Assembly: GCF_000281895.1 (NCBI RefSeq)
Contig: NZ_CM001558.1
Coordinates: forward strand, 3,786,556 to 3,850,555
Direction: 5' to 3'
Length of the DNA stretch: 64,000 nt
Origin: Pseudomonas fluorescens Q2-87
GTDB taxonomy: Bacteria; Pseudomonadota; Gammaproteobacteria; Pseudomonadales; Pseudomonadaceae
The notes below the pieces were generated by a model that did not search any database, was not told the origin of the DNA, and saw only the letters and a list, made by a program, of their open reading frames with translations. This document shows positions 1 through 8,330 of this stretch, piece after piece (position 1 is the first letter of the stretch; every line of letters starts with the position of its first letter). The position numbers and the translations under genes are program-made.

Positions 1-120
1 CTGTTGGGCGAAAGCATCAAGACCGGTGAATGGCTGACCTACATCCCGATCTGGATGGCGGTGGCGGTGCTGGTATTCGAAGGGTTCAAGCATCTGGTGC
101 GGCAGCGGCGCAGGGCTTGA
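1..120 (+). CDS. C-terminal end of an EamA/RarD-like membrane transporter (5' end outside window)
   Basis: An open frame enters from the left edge and stops with TGA at 118-120, giving the last 39 residues. They form one hydrophobic stretch (IPIWMAVAVLVFEGF) followed by a basic tail (RQRRRA). A final transmembrane helix with the pattern 'GE..-.TY..IW.A' and a short positively charged cytosolic end is typical of the last helix of RarD-type EamA permeases. Only the tail is visible, so the family call is an inference. A REP doublet and a strong bidirectional terminator follow. Confidence 0.45.
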   Translation: MLGESIKTGEWLTYIPIWMAVAVLVFEGFKHLVRQRRRA

Positions 121-136
121 GGCCTCCACCGAACCT

Positions 137-223
137 GTGGGAGCGGGCTTGCTCGCGAAATCGGAGTGTCAGGCACCATGGTATCGACTGATACTCCGCT
201 TTCGCCAGCAAGCCCGCTCCCAC
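137..223. repeat. REP doublet, family A
   Basis: Two inverted copies of the GTGGGAGCGGGCTTGCTCG palindrome face each other across about 45 bp, between the transporter tail and the convergent hpd gene. This is the common short interspersed palindrome (REPIN-like) of the P. fluorescens group. Confidence 0.9.
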
Positions 224-243
224 CCTGGGCCTTGTCGTTCAAC

Positions 244-283
244 AAAAAGCCCGCCCGGCATCACTGCCGGGCGGGCTTTTTTT
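244..283. terminator. Bidirectional rho-independent terminator
   Basis: A 13-bp perfect stem (AGCCCGCCCGGCA, loop TCAC, TGCCGGGCGGGCT) is flanked by an A tract on the left and a T tract on the right. It can end both the rightward transporter and the leftward hpd transcript. Confidence 0.9.
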
Positions 284-294
284 GGGCTTTGGTA

Positions 295-1371
295 TTACTC
301 GGTCGCCAGCACGCCACGACGCACCTGGTCCCGCTCGATGGATTCGAACAGTGCCTTGAAGTTGCCTTCGCCGAAGCCATCGTCGCCCTTGCGCTGGATG
401 AATTCGAAGAACACCGGCCCCATCAGGGTTTCCGAGAAGATTTGCAGCAACAGGCGCTTGTCGCCCTGCTCCGAAGCACCGTCCAGCAAGATGCCCCGCG
501 CTTGCAGTTCGTCCACCGGTTCGCCATGGTTCGGCAGGCGGCCTTCGAGCATTTCGTAGTAGGTGTCCGGCGGCGCGGTCATGAAGCGCATGCCGATGCC
601 CTTGAGCTGGTCCCAGGTCTTGATCAGGTCGTCGGTCAGGAAAGCCACGTGCTGGATGCCCTCGCCGTTGAACTGCATCAGGAACTCTTCGATCTGCCCG
701 GCGCCCTTGGACGATTCTTCGTTCAGCGGGATGCGGATCATGCCATCCGGGGCGGTCATGGCCTTGGAGGTCAGGCCGGTGTATTCGCCCTTGATGTCGA
801 AGTAACGGATCTCGCGGAAGTTGAACAGTTTCTCGTAGAAGCCGGCCCAGTAGGCCATGCGCCCGCGATAGACGTTGTGGGTCAGGTGGTCGATGATTTT
901 CAGGCCTGCGCCCACCGGGTTGCGGTCGACGCCTTCAAGAAACACGAAGTCGATGTCATAGATCGAGCTGCCATCGCCGAAACGGTCGATCAGGTACAGC
1001 GGCGCGCCGCCGATGCCCTTGATCGCCGGAAGGTTCAGCTCCATCGGGCCGGTCTCGATGTGGATCGGCTGGGCACCGAGTTCCAAGGCACGCTTGAAGG
1101 CTTTTTGCGAATCCTTGACCCGGAACGCCATGCCGCATACCGACGGGCCGTGCTCGGCCGCAAAGTAAGACGCCACGCTGTGGGGTTCGTTGTTGAGGAT
1201 CAGGTTGATCGCGCCCTGGCGATACAGGTGCACGTCCTTGGAGCGGTGGGTGGCCACCTTGGTGAAGCCCATGATCTCGAAGATCGGCTCCAGGGTGTTG
1301 GGAGTCGGCGATGCGAACTCGATGAATTCAAAGCCCATCAGGCCCATTGGGTTTTCGTATAGATCGGCCAT
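295..1371 (-). CDS. hpd: 4-hydroxyphenylpyruvate dioxygenase
   Basis: Converts 4-hydroxyphenylpyruvate to homogentisate in cytosolic tyrosine degradation, using Fe(II) and O2. The 358-residue length equals the usual bacterial enzyme. Two vicinal-oxygen-chelate halves are visible. Iron ligands fit the His in DHLTHNV (about residue 162), the His in IQHVAF (about 241) and the Glu in VFFEF (about 322). The C-terminal stretch with [10 protein letters not shown] is the conserved lid region. The gene starts with ATG at 1371 and shares the 244-283 terminator with the converging transporter gene. The call is very secure; it closely resembles the structurally known P. fluorescens enzyme as I remember it. 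Confidence 0.98.
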   Translation of the reverse strand: MADLYENPMGLMGFEFIEFASPTPNTLEPIFEIMGFTKVATHRSKDVHLYRQGAINLILNNEPHSVASYFAAEHGPSVCGMAFRVKDSQKAFKRALELGAQPIHIETGPMELNLPAIKGIGGAPLYLIDRFGDGSSIYDIDFVFLEGVDRNPVGAGLKIIDHLTHNVYRGRMAYWAGFYEKLFNFREIRYFDIKGEYTGLTSKAMTAPDGMIRIPLNEESSKGAGQIEEFLMQFNGEGIQHVAFLTDDLIKTWDQLKGIGMRFMTAPPDTYYEMLEGRLPNHGEPVDELQARGILLDGASEQGDKRLLLQIFSETLMGPVFFEFIQRKGDDGFGEGNFKALFESIERDQVRRGVLATE

Positions 1372-1622
1372 GTCGGCGCCTCATTATTCTTATCAATTAA
1401 CAGAAAAACGTTAGTTGCTAGTCATGTCGAGGGCATGCGGTGGCGCGCAGGAGATACCGCGAACGCTGCGGGCGAGGAAATCGCCGTAGATCAGTTGAAA
1501 CCCAAGTATCTTCATTGTCGACCCAAGGCTCTCGCGGGCGAGGCTTCTGCTGCCAGAAGACGTTATTCTTATATGCGTAAATCGATTCTACACAGCGTAA
1601 CCGGATTTGTCCGCCTCCTGTA

Positions 1623-2567
1623 TCAAATCGCCTTTTCCGCCGACCGCGCAAGGGGTTTGTTGCACAGGAAAATACCTGCCAGGATCAACCCGCCACCCAG
1701 GCACATCAGGGACGTGAACCGTTCGTCCAACAGCAGCGCTCCCAGCAGCACCGCCGTCAATGGGTTGAGCGCAATGAACACACCCGAACGGGTTGCGCCG
1801 ATGCGGCGAATGCCGTCGTACCAGGCGATGTACGCCAGGGCCGACCCCAACACGCCGAGATAGAGCAGGCTCAGCCATTGGCGAATGTCCAACCCGCGCA
1901 AGGGTTCGAGGCCAATCTCGCCGGTAGCCCCGCAGGCCAGCCACAACATCAGCGTACCCAGCAGAATCGACCACGTAACGGTCTGCAACGGACCCAGGCT
2001 GTCGTTCAGGCTTCTGGAAAACAGTGAGTAGACGCCCCAGCCCAGCACGCAGCCGAAAATCAACAGATCGCCGATCCAGCCCTGCGCTGCGTCCTGCAAC
2101 AAGGACGGATCACGGCTGACGATCACCAATCCCGCCCCGCCGATGCACAATACGATACCCGCCACTTTCAAACGGCCCAGCCGTTCCTTGAACAACCACC
2201 AGGACGCCAGCCCGATCACGGCCGGGTTCAGGGCCACGATCAGCGAGGCCCGCGACGCGTTGATGTATTGCAAGCCATAGAAAAAGCACAGGTTATAAAA
2301 AAAGATGCCGAAGAACCCCAGCGTGGCCAATTGCAGCAACTGCCTGGCGCTGGGCCTGACCAGCGGGACCCGCGCCAGCGCAAGGAATAACAGCAGCGCG
2401 AGGCTGGCGAGCAGAAAGCGCAGGCTGGCGGCGAGCAGCGGTGCCAAGGCGTCGGACAGAATCCTGCCGGCCACGAAAGTCCCGCCCCAGATCATGGTGA
2501 CCATGGCGAGCTTCAGGTAGACCGGCAGGTCTGAAGATGTGGGAAGAGCTTGTTCGACTGTTTTCAT
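1623..2567 (-). CDS. EamA/DMT-family transporter
   Basis: A 314-residue inner-membrane protein with about ten hydrophobic helices in two EamA repeats. The first half begins LKLAMVTMIWGGTFVAGR and the second WIGDLLIFGCVLGWGVYSLFSR. The conserved motif NP.VI/NPLTAVLLGALLLDE appears near the end of both halves, as is usual in drug/metabolite exporters. The substrate cannot be read from sequence. It is divergent from a LysR regulator 80 bp away, which is its most likely controller. The tail LARSAEKAI is basic and cytosolic. Confidence 0.9.
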   Translation of the reverse strand: MKTVEQALPTSSDLPVYLKLAMVTMIWGGTFVAGRILSDALAPLLAASLRFLLASLALLLFLALARVPLVRPSARQLLQLATLGFFGIFFYNLCFFYGLQYINASRASLIVALNPAVIGLASWWLFKERLGRLKVAGIVLCIGGAGLVIVSRDPSLLQDAAQGWIGDLLIFGCVLGWGVYSLFSRSLNDSLGPLQTVTWSILLGTLMLWLACGATGEIGLEPLRGLDIRQWLSLLYLGVLGSALAYIAWYDGIRRIGATRSGVFIALNPLTAVLLGALLLDERFTSLMCLGGGLILAGIFLCNKPLARSAEKAI

Positions 2568-2611
2568 GATTTACCACAGTGACGCGCATTGTGCAGATAC
2601 CGTATTGTCCG

Positions 2612-2649
2612 ACTCATGTTTAATCATCGTAAAATGAGTAATCACTCAT
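2612..2649. promoter_or_regulatory. Candidate LysR operator: alternating ACTCAT/ATGAGT elements
   Basis: Three six-base elements alternate in the 80-bp divergent space: ACTCAT at 2612-2617, ATGAGT at 2634-2639 and ACTCAT at 2644-2649. Neighbouring elements form inverted repeats (spacers 16 and 4). The last overlaps the LysR start codon, which would suit autoregulation together with control of the EamA gene. No classic T-N11-A site stands out, so this is inference. Confidence 0.4.
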
Positions 2650-3508
2650 GACCCTCACCCAACTCGAAATCTTCTCCCTGGTCGCCGAGCTGCGTGGCTT
2701 TACCGCTGCGGCCACGCGACTGGGTATCGGCCAATCAGCGGTGTCCCATGCCATCAAGTCCCTGGAGCAAGAGCTGGGGGTGGATTTGCTCAGGCGCCAT
2801 CAATCCCACGTGGAACTCAGCGACATCGGCGAGCAATTGCTGTTGCGGGCCCGGGCCATGCTCGGCCTGGCCAACACCTTGTGCCAGGAAGCCGCCGACG
2901 CCCGTGGCATGCGCCGTGGCACCTTGCGCATCGGCTCGTTCGGGCCGACTTCTTCGATGAAGCTGTTGCCGGCCATCCTGCGACGCTACCGCGCCATGCA
3001 TCCGGGTATCGAAGTGCACATCGACGAGGGACCGGATCGGCAAGTCATCCAATGGCTGGACGAGCGGCGAATCGACGTTGGCTTCGTGGTGCTGCCCGAG
3101 GACCGTTTCGATACATTCCCGTTGTTGGAAGACCAGATGGTTGCCCTGCTGCCCACCGCCCATCCCCTCGCCGCCCAGGCCAGCCTGAGTCTCAAGGACC
3201 TGTGCAGCGATCCCTTCGTGCTCACCGAGGCCGGATCGTCGGAGCTGGTTTCGCGGCTGTTCAATGCCGCCCGGCTGACACCGAACGTGCGCTTTCGCTG
3301 CGCACAGCTGCTTAGCACCTTGGATGTGGTCCGGCGTGGCGAGGCGGTGAGCGTGGTTTCCGAAGGCTCGCTGCCGGAGGGCGACAACCCGGGTTTCGTC
3401 GCACGGCCATTGTCGCCACGAGTACCGCGGCAGATCGGCCTCGCCGTATTGGACAGCCGCCAGGCCTCCCCCGCCACGCTGGCGTTCATCGAGCTGGCCC
3501 GACAGTAA
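2648..3508 (+). CDS. LysR-family transcriptional regulator
   Basis: A 286-residue LTTR. The N-terminal winged helix-turn-helix spans residues 1-60 (LTQLEIFSLVAELRGFTAAATRL, then the recognition segment IGQSAVSHAIKSLEQELG). The effector-binding half begins near residue 90 with LRIGSFGPTSS and continues to the end. It lies divergent to the EamA exporter and probably controls it. The start at 2648 has no Shine-Dalgarno sequence. An ATG at 2634 opens a five-codon frame (MSNHS) whose TGA overlaps the LysR ATG, so translation may be coupled to that mini-ORF or be weak. Confidence 0.93.
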   Translation: MTLTQLEIFSLVAELRGFTAAATRLGIGQSAVSHAIKSLEQELGVDLLRRHQSHVELSDIGEQLLLRARAMLGLANTLCQEAADARGMRRGTLRIGSFGPTSSMKLLPAILRRYRAMHPGIEVHIDEGPDRQVIQWLDERRIDVGFVVLPEDRFDTFPLLEDQMVALLPTAHPLAAQASLSLKDLCSDPFVLTEAGSSELVSRLFNAARLTPNVRFRCAQLLSTLDVVRRGEAVSVVSEGSLPEGDNPGFVARPLSPRVPRQIGLAVLDSRQASPATLAFIELARQ

Positions 3509-3599
3509 TTCCGATACAACACCGAACCTGGGGGCGAGCTTGCTCGCGAAAGCGTCGGGTCAGCCAAACATGGGCCAACGGGTCCACCCAGCGGGCTCG

Positions 3600-3822
3600 A
3601 TTGCACGGGTGCTGGCGTTGACCGAGCGCGAGCTAATCGAACCTACGCCGCTTACCCAGCAGTTGTTCAGTCAGCTCGAAACCGCCGAACAAAGTGACTA
3701 CCTGGCCGTCCCATGGGGCGAACTTTCTACAGGGTTATCAATTTGACCGCCCTATTAGCGCAGAGGATTTCATTGAGGCGGTAGCCCGACTAAATGGCAT
3801 TAAGCCGCCGCCGATCTATTGA
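3600..3822 (+). pseudogene. Remnant of an EAL-domain (c-di-GMP phosphodiesterase) gene
   Basis: Two pieces of the EAL C-terminal region survive in different frames. From 3600 one frame reads IARVLALTERELIEPTPLTQ, which matches the segment around LELTERE in EAL proteins, then joins directly to ETAEQSDYLAV, which normally lies much further on. The middle (DDFGTG and catalytic region) is missing. After about 3715 the frame changes and continues LQGYQFDRPISAEDF to a TGA at 3820-3822, the usual EAL end. An internal deletion plus a frameshift make it dead. The surrounding 3509-4025 holds a half REP at 3530-3550 and otherwise no gene; the MvaT-family promoter probably lies in the AT-rich part after 3840. 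Confidence 0.8.
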
Positions 3823-4025
3823 CGAGCACAGGCCAACTGATAAAAAGCTTGCTCTTGTTACATAACGAAAAAGTTACGATTTACACTTATCGGTTTAACT
3901 ACTACAATTTTTTTACCTGTGATCAATAGCAGGAGATTCATTATCACCGAGTCGCTTCAAGGCGCTTGGCTTATAGCTTTGTTTGCGGTTGGTATCAGCC
4001 AAATATTCTGATTGGAGTAACGATT

Positions 4026-4391
4026 TTGTCCAGACTCGCTGAATTTCGTGCAGCCGAAAAGGCCCTTCAAGAACAGCTCAAGCAGCTGGAATCACTGAAG
4101 AACGATGCAGGGCTCAAGAAGGAAATCGAATTTGAAGAGAAGCTCCAGGGCTTGATGAAGACCTACGGCAAGAGCTTGCGCGACATCGTCGCGATCCTTG
4201 ACCCGAACCCGTCCAAGACCAACCTGCAGTCGAACAAGCCCGTCAAGACCCGCCGTGCCCGCGTGGTAAAGGTCTACCAGAACCCGCACACCGGCGAGTT
4301 GATCGAGACCAAGGGCGGCAACCACCGCGGCCTGAAAGCCTGGAAGGAACAATACGGCGCCGCCACCGTCGATTCATGGTTGCGTGGTTGA
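4026..4391 (+). CDS. MvaT/MvaU-family H-NS-like nucleoid protein
   Basis: A 121-residue xenogeneic-silencing protein of the Pseudomonas MvaT family, which binds AT-rich DNA and represses horizontally acquired genes. An N-terminal coiled coil (about residues 1-60, rich in Lys/Glu/Leu) mediates oligomerisation. The C-terminal DNA-binding domain carries the hallmark VYQNPHTGELIETKGGNHRG and ends KEQYGAATVDSWLRG. I place the start at TTG 4026 (MSRLAEFRAAEK by family comparison), with GGAG about eight bases upstream. Upstream in-frame codons would add a non-homologous 20-residue leader. It looks more like MvaU/MvaV than MvaT. A strong terminator follows. Confidence 0.92.
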   Translation: MSRLAEFRAAEKALQEQLKQLESLKNDAGLKKEIEFEEKLQGLMKTYGKSLRDIVAILDPNPSKTNLQSNKPVKTRRARVVKVYQNPHTGELIETKGGNHRGLKAWKEQYGAATVDSWLRG

Positions 4392-4406
4392 AAGCTGCGG
4401 CGATGC

Positions 4407-4438
4407 AAAAAAGCCCCGAGTACATTCGGGGCTTTTTC
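4407..4438 (+). terminator. Rho-independent terminator of the MvaT-family gene
   Basis: AAGCCCCGA and TCGGGGCTT form a stem around GTACAT, with As before and a T run after. It lies 16 bp past the stop codon. Confidence 0.9.
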
Positions 4439-4485
4439 ATGGGGCTGAACTTTGGGATTAATCCCAAGGTATAACGCTGCAAGCC

Positions 4486-5019
4486 TTAGAGTTTCAGGCT
4501 GTTGCGTACTGACTGTATTTCATCCTGGCTTTCAACAAAGACCTGCGCCTGTCCTGCATAGGACAGCACATACGCCTTGCCCTCATTTAGTGCCGCAACG
4601 AGTGCCTGGGACAATACATGTCGTCCGTTCTGCGTGATTGTGCAAGTGGTTTCCAATGCAGTTACGCCGCCTAACATGGAAGGGTGGATTTTAGTGCACA
4701 CACTTTGGTAACCGCCCTGGAAAAAATCCTTCTGGATCGACTTGCGCATTTCCAGCAACACGCCTTCCAAGTTGACCTGATGATCGGGCTCGACGGGAGT
4801 CGTGGTCAGTTCCATGACCATCACGGCGTTACCTGCCGGATCACTCTTGGTCGCCCGTTGTCGCTGGGCCGCCGGCATGCCCTGCGGAGCAGTGGCGTCG
4901 GAAGACAACGGTTCGACGATCCACCCCTGCGGCCATGTGACCTGCGGTTCGGTCGCCGGGGCACCACTGGCGACAGCGGCAGACAGCAGGACAAACAGCG
5001 AAAGGAACAGTCGAATCAT
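4486..5019 (-). CDS. Secreted hypothetical protein (possibly DUF4946)
   Basis: A 177-residue protein with a clear Sec signal peptide (MIRLFLSLFVLLSAAVASGA, probable cleavage after ASGA), so it should be periplasmic. The mature part has two cysteines (SVCTKIH and ETTCTI) that could form a disulfide. I recall similar Pseudomonas proteins labelled DUF4946, but could not verify this. The start at 5019 is chosen because the signal peptide begins there; the frame is open further upstream but encodes nothing signal-like. It is divergent from gloA. No function is known. Confidence 0.8.
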   Translation of the reverse strand: MIRLFLSLFVLLSAAVASGAPATEPQVTWPQGWIVEPLSSDATAPQGMPAAQRQRATKSDPAGNAVMVMELTTTPVEPDHQVNLEGVLLEMRKSIQKDFFQGGYQSVCTKIHPSMLGGVTALETTCTITQNGRHVLSQALVAALNEGKAYVLSYAGQAQVFVESQDEIQSVRNSLKL

Positions 5020-5213
5020 TGCATGGGTACTCAGGGACGAATCGTGAAGTCTGAAGCCCGAGGCAGAACCAGGCAATAGCCACATGCGGTTTGGCGATGC
5101 CACGCCCCTTGCGTATCATGGTCGCACCTGCAAGGAAGCCGCCCAGCGCAAGCCAAGGAACCGTCGCAGCCAGGTTGCGGCGCCGTTTGCCCCACTTCAT
5201 TTCCGGAGGGCCC

Positions 5214-5735
5214 ATGAGCCTGCACGAACTCAATACTTTTCCCGGCGTCACCGCCCAACCCGACGTCGCCACGGCCAAATTCGTTTTCAACCACACCATG
5301 TTGCGGGTCAAGGACATTACCAAGTCCCTGGATTTCTACACCCGGGTACTGGGTTTCTCCCTGGTGGAAAAACGCGACTTCCCGGAAGCCGAATTCAGCC
5401 TGTATTTCCTCGCCCTGGTGGACAAGAACCAGATTCCAGCGGATGCCGCGGCCCGTACCGAATGGATGAAATCGATTCCCGGCATCCTGGAACTGACCCA
5501 CAACCACGGCACCGAAACCGACCCGGCGTTCGCCTACCACAACGGCAACACTGACCCGCGCGGGTTCGGCCACATCTGCATCTCGGTCCCGGACATCGTC
5601 GCCGCCTGCGAGCGCTTCGAAGCACTGGGCTGCGACTTCCAAAAGCGCCTGACCGACGGCCGCATGAAAAGCCTGGCCTTCATCAAGGACCCGGATGGCT
5701 ACTGGGTCGAAATCATCCAGCCAGCACCGCTGTAA
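5214..5735 (+). CDS. gloA: Lactoylglutathione lyase (glyoxalase I)
   Basis: Isomerises the methylglyoxal-glutathione hemithioacetal to S-lactoylglutathione in the cytosol. 173 residues. Metal ligands fit His in FNHTMLR, Glu in ILELTHNHG, His in GFGHICIS and Glu in YWVEIIQ. The loop with [14 protein letters not shown] is shared with the longer, eukaryote-like Zn-type enzymes rather than the short Ni-type of E. coli; that metal preference is inferred. The start at 5214 is preceded by GGAGGG at the right spacing, although the frame is open upstream. A REP doublet and a bidirectional terminator follow. Confidence 0.96.
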   Translation: MSLHELNTFPGVTAQPDVATAKFVFNHTMLRVKDITKSLDFYTRVLGFSLVEKRDFPEAEFSLYFLALVDKNQIPADAAARTEWMKSIPGILELTHNHGTETDPAFAYHNGNTDPRGFGHICISVPDIVAACERFEALGCDFQKRLTDGRMKSLAFIKDPDGYWVEIIQPAPL

Positions 5736-5752
5736 CGGGACTGATGCCCATT

Positions 5753-5840
5753 GTGGGAGCGAGCTTGCTCGCGATGAAGGCAGCACATTCAGCATTGATG
5801 CAAGCTGGCCCACCGTCCTCGCGAGTAAGCTCGCTCCTAC
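5753..5840. repeat. REP doublet, family A
   Basis: GTGGGAGCGAGCTTGCTCG and its inverted, slightly diverged partner (TCGCTCCTAC) lie between convergent gloA and ahpF. Confidence 0.9.
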
Positions 5841-5854
5841 AGAATAATGAGTGA

Positions 5855-5893
5855 TAAAAAACCCCATGAGCCAAGGCCATGGGGTTTTGTTTT
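5855..5893. terminator. Bidirectional terminator between gloA and ahpF
   Basis: An 8-bp stem, ACCCCATG and CATGGGGT around a 9-base loop, is flanked by an A run and a T-rich run, serving both convergent genes. Confidence 0.85.
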
Positions 5894-5909
5894 TTCCGCT
5901 GTCGGCTGC

Positions 5910-7472
5910 TTAGGCCGGCGCAGAGGTGCGGATCAAGTGATCGAAGGCGCTCAGCGAAGCCTTGGCCCCTTCACCGACGGCGATCACGATCTGCTTGTAC
6001 GGCACGGTGGTCACGTCACCGGCGGCGAACACGCCAGGGATCGATGTTTCACCCCGGGCGTCGACGATGATCTCACCACGGGGCGAGAGCTCGACGGTGC
6101 CTTTGAGCCAATCGGTGTTGGGCAGCAGGCCGATCTGCACAAAGATCCCTTCCAGTGCTACGTCGCGCACCTCACCGCTTGGACGGTCCTTGTAGCGCAA
6201 GCCGGTAACCTTCTGGCCATCCCCCGTCACTTCGGTGGTCTGGGCGTTGGTAATCACCGTCACGTTCGGCAGGCTGTGCAGCTTGCGTTGCAATACCGCG
6301 TCGGCGCGTAATTGCACATCGAACTCCAGCAAGGTGACATGGGCCACGATACCCGCGAGGTCGATGGCCGCTTCGACGCCGGAGTTACCACCGCCAATCA
6401 CCGCCACGCGCTTGCCCTTGAACAACGGACCATCGCAGTGCGGGCAGTAGGCCACGCCCTTGTTGCGGTACTGCTGCTCGCCCGGCACGTTCATTTCACG
6501 CCAGCGGGCGCCGGTCGCCAGGATCACGGTCCGGGCCTTCAGGCTCGCACCACTGGCGAACTTGACTTCGTGCAGTGCGCCTTCCTTGCCGGGTAGCAAT
6601 GCATCGGCGCGTTGCAGGTTCATGATGTCCACGTCGTACTGCTTGACGTGTTCTTCCAGGGCAACGGCCAGTTTCGGCCCTTCGGTTTCCTGGACTGAGA
6701 TGAAGTTCTCGATGGCCATGGTGTCCAGCACCTGGCCGCCGAAACGCTCGGCTGCCACACCGGTGCGAATGCCTTTACGGGCCGCGTAGATCGCCGCCGA
6801 AGCCCCCGCTGGGCCACCGCCGACCACCAGCACATCAAAGGCATCCTTGGCGCTGATTTTCTCGGCCTGGCGTTCGATGCCGCTGGTGTCGATCTTGGCA
6901 AGGATCTCTTCCAGGCCCATGCGGCCCTGGCCGAAGTTCACGCCGTTCAGGTAAACGCTTGGCACGGCCATGATCTGGCGCTCATCGACTTCGGCCTGGA
7001 ACAGCGCACCGTCGATTGCAACGTGGTGAACGTTCGGGTTCAACACGGCCATCAAGTTCAGCGCCTGTACCACGTCCGGGCAGTTCTGGCAGGACAGCGA
7101 GAAATAAGTCTCGAAGTGGAACTCGCCTTTGAGGGCGCGGATCTGTTCGATCACTTCGACACTGGCCTTCGAGGGGTGGCCACCAACTTGCAGCAAGGCC
7201 AGCACCAACGAAGTGAATTCGTGGCCCATGGGAATGCCGGCAAAACGCAGGCTGATATCGGCTCCCGGGCGATTCAACGAAAACGATGGCGTGCGCGCAT
7301 CGGTGCCGTTGTCGAGCAAGGTAATCTGGCTGGAAAGACTGGCAACGTCTTTAAGTAACGCAAGCATTTCCTGGGATTTCGCACCGTCGTCGAGGGATGC
7401 AACGATCTCGATCGGCTGGGTGACCCGTTCCAGGTAAGACTTCAACTGAGCTTTAAGATTGGCGTCCAACAT
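5910..7472 (-). CDS. ahpF: Alkyl hydroperoxide reductase subunit F
   Basis: NAD(P)H-dependent flavoprotein disulfide reductase that recycles AhpC. 520 residues, the family length. The N-terminal tandem thioredoxin-fold domain (about 1-200) carries the CxxC of SCQNCP. The C-terminal thioredoxin-reductase-like part has the FAD motif VVGGGPAG, the redox pair in AYCPHCDGP, the NAD(P) motif [11 protein letters not shown] and the second FAD motif [10 protein letters not shown] use the ATG at 7472 ([10 protein letters not shown]), the family's usual start; an ATG 15 bp upstream would add five residues. ahpC lies upstream on the same strand with a terminator between, so ahpF is probably read partly by read-through. 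Confidence 0.97.
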   Translation of the reverse strand: MLDANLKAQLKSYLERVTQPIEIVASLDDGAKSQEMLALLKDVASLSSQITLLDNGTDARTPSFSLNRPGADISLRFAGIPMGHEFTSLVLALLQVGGHPSKASVEVIEQIRALKGEFHFETYFSLSCQNCPDVVQALNLMAVLNPNVHHVAIDGALFQAEVDERQIMAVPSVYLNGVNFGQGRMGLEEILAKIDTSGIERQAEKISAKDAFDVLVVGGGPAGASAAIYAARKGIRTGVAAERFGGQVLDTMAIENFISVQETEGPKLAVALEEHVKQYDVDIMNLQRADALLPGKEGALHEVKFASGASLKARTVILATGARWREMNVPGEQQYRNKGVAYCPHCDGPLFKGKRVAVIGGGNSGVEAAIDLAGIVAHVTLLEFDVQLRADAVLQRKLHSLPNVTVITNAQTTEVTGDGQKVTGLRYKDRPSGEVRDVALEGIFVQIGLLPNTDWLKGTVELSPRGEIIVDARGETSIPGVFAAGDVTTVPYKQIVIAVGEGAKASLSAFDHLIRTSAPA

Positions 7473-7500
7473 ACGGGCGATTTCCATGTTTGAATTTCAG

Positions 7501-7540
7501 AAAAAACAACGCCCGAGCGAATCTCGCCCGGGCGTTTTTT
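7501..7540. terminator. Terminator between ahpC and ahpF
   Basis: CGCCCGAGCGA and TCGCCCGGGCG (one imperfect pair, loop ATC) are flanked by A6 on the left and T6 on the right. It lies just past ahpC and just before ahpF, so it may attenuate read-through. Confidence 0.85.
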
Positions 7541-7595
7541 GGGGGCGGTGCGGCTTGCTTAAGTGCGGGTGACCGCCCTCAAAGGACTCACGGTC

Positions 7596-8159
7596 TTAGA
7601 TCTTGCCAACCAGGTCCAGGGACGGAGCCAGGGTGGCCTCGCCTTCTTTCCACTTGGCTGGGCAGACTTCGCCCGGGTGAGCGGCAACGTACTGAGCGGC
7701 CTTGACCTTGCGCAGCAGCTCGGAGGCGTCACGGCCTACGCCGCCGTCGTTGATTTCAACGATCTTGATCTGGCCTTCAGGGTTGATCACGAAGGTACCG
7801 CGGTCAGCCAGGCCGACTTCTTCGATCAGCACGTCGAAGTTGCGGGAGATCACGTGGGTCGGGTCGCCGATCATGGTGTACTGGATCTTGCCGATGGCTG
7901 GCGAGGTGTTGTGCCAGGCTGCGTGGGCAAAATGGGTATCGGTCGAAACGCTGTAGACCTCGACGCCCAGTTTCTGGAATTCGGCGTAGTTGTCGGCCAG
8001 GTCTTCCAGCTCGGTTGGGCAAACGAAGGTGAAGTCAGCTGGGTAGAAGAACACGACGGACCACTTGCCTTTCAGGTCGGCGTCCGATACTTCGACGAAT
8101 GCGCCGTTTTTGAAGGCGGTAGCGTTGAACGGTTTAACTTGGCTGTTGATGATAGGCAT
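7596..8159 (-). CDS. ahpC: Alkyl hydroperoxide reductase subunit C (2-Cys peroxiredoxin)
   Basis: Reduces H2O2 and organic peroxides in the cytosol. 187 residues. The peroxidatic Cys47 sits in [13 protein letters not shown] and the resolving Cys166 in GEVCPAKW; both are present, so it is a typical 2-Cys enzyme. Its redox partner AhpF follows. A possible OxyR site lies about 90 bp upstream. Confidence 0.98.
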   Translation of the reverse strand: MPIINSQVKPFNATAFKNGAFVEVSDADLKGKWSVVFFYPADFTFVCPTELEDLADNYAEFQKLGVEVYSVSTDTHFAHAAWHNTSPAIGKIQYTMIGDPTHVISRNFDVLIEEVGLADRGTFVINPEGQIKIVEINDGGVGRDASELLRKVKAAQYVAAHPGEVCPAKWKEGEATLAPSLDLVGKI

Positions 8160-8248
8160 CGATGTTTCTCCATCAGGGTTTGAAAAGTTGATGGAGGAAT
8201 CTTACTCATTCATTCCCGGGCTGGCTCATTGGCAAACCTCATGTAAAT

Positions 8249-8265
8249 GATTGGTTTTGGCTATC
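8249..8265. promoter_or_regulatory. Possible OxyR-binding site upstream of ahpC
   Basis: The 17-bp GATTGGTTTTGGCTATC matches the E. coli-type OxyR half-site pair (GATAGGT...CTATC) at about 12 of 16 defined positions. More ATAG/CTAT tetranucleotides follow to 8284. It lies between ahpC and gor. Assignment is by eye. Confidence 0.4.
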
Positions 8266-8330
8266 AGGAATCTATATAGATAGAAGAAATCTGTAGGCGC
8301 GAGAAAAGTCTCCAGCGCCTACAGATAGGG

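Noticed and set aside
166..1362. 398-codon plus-strand frame over hpd
   Set aside because: High-GC shadow; hpd on the minus strand has full family similarity.
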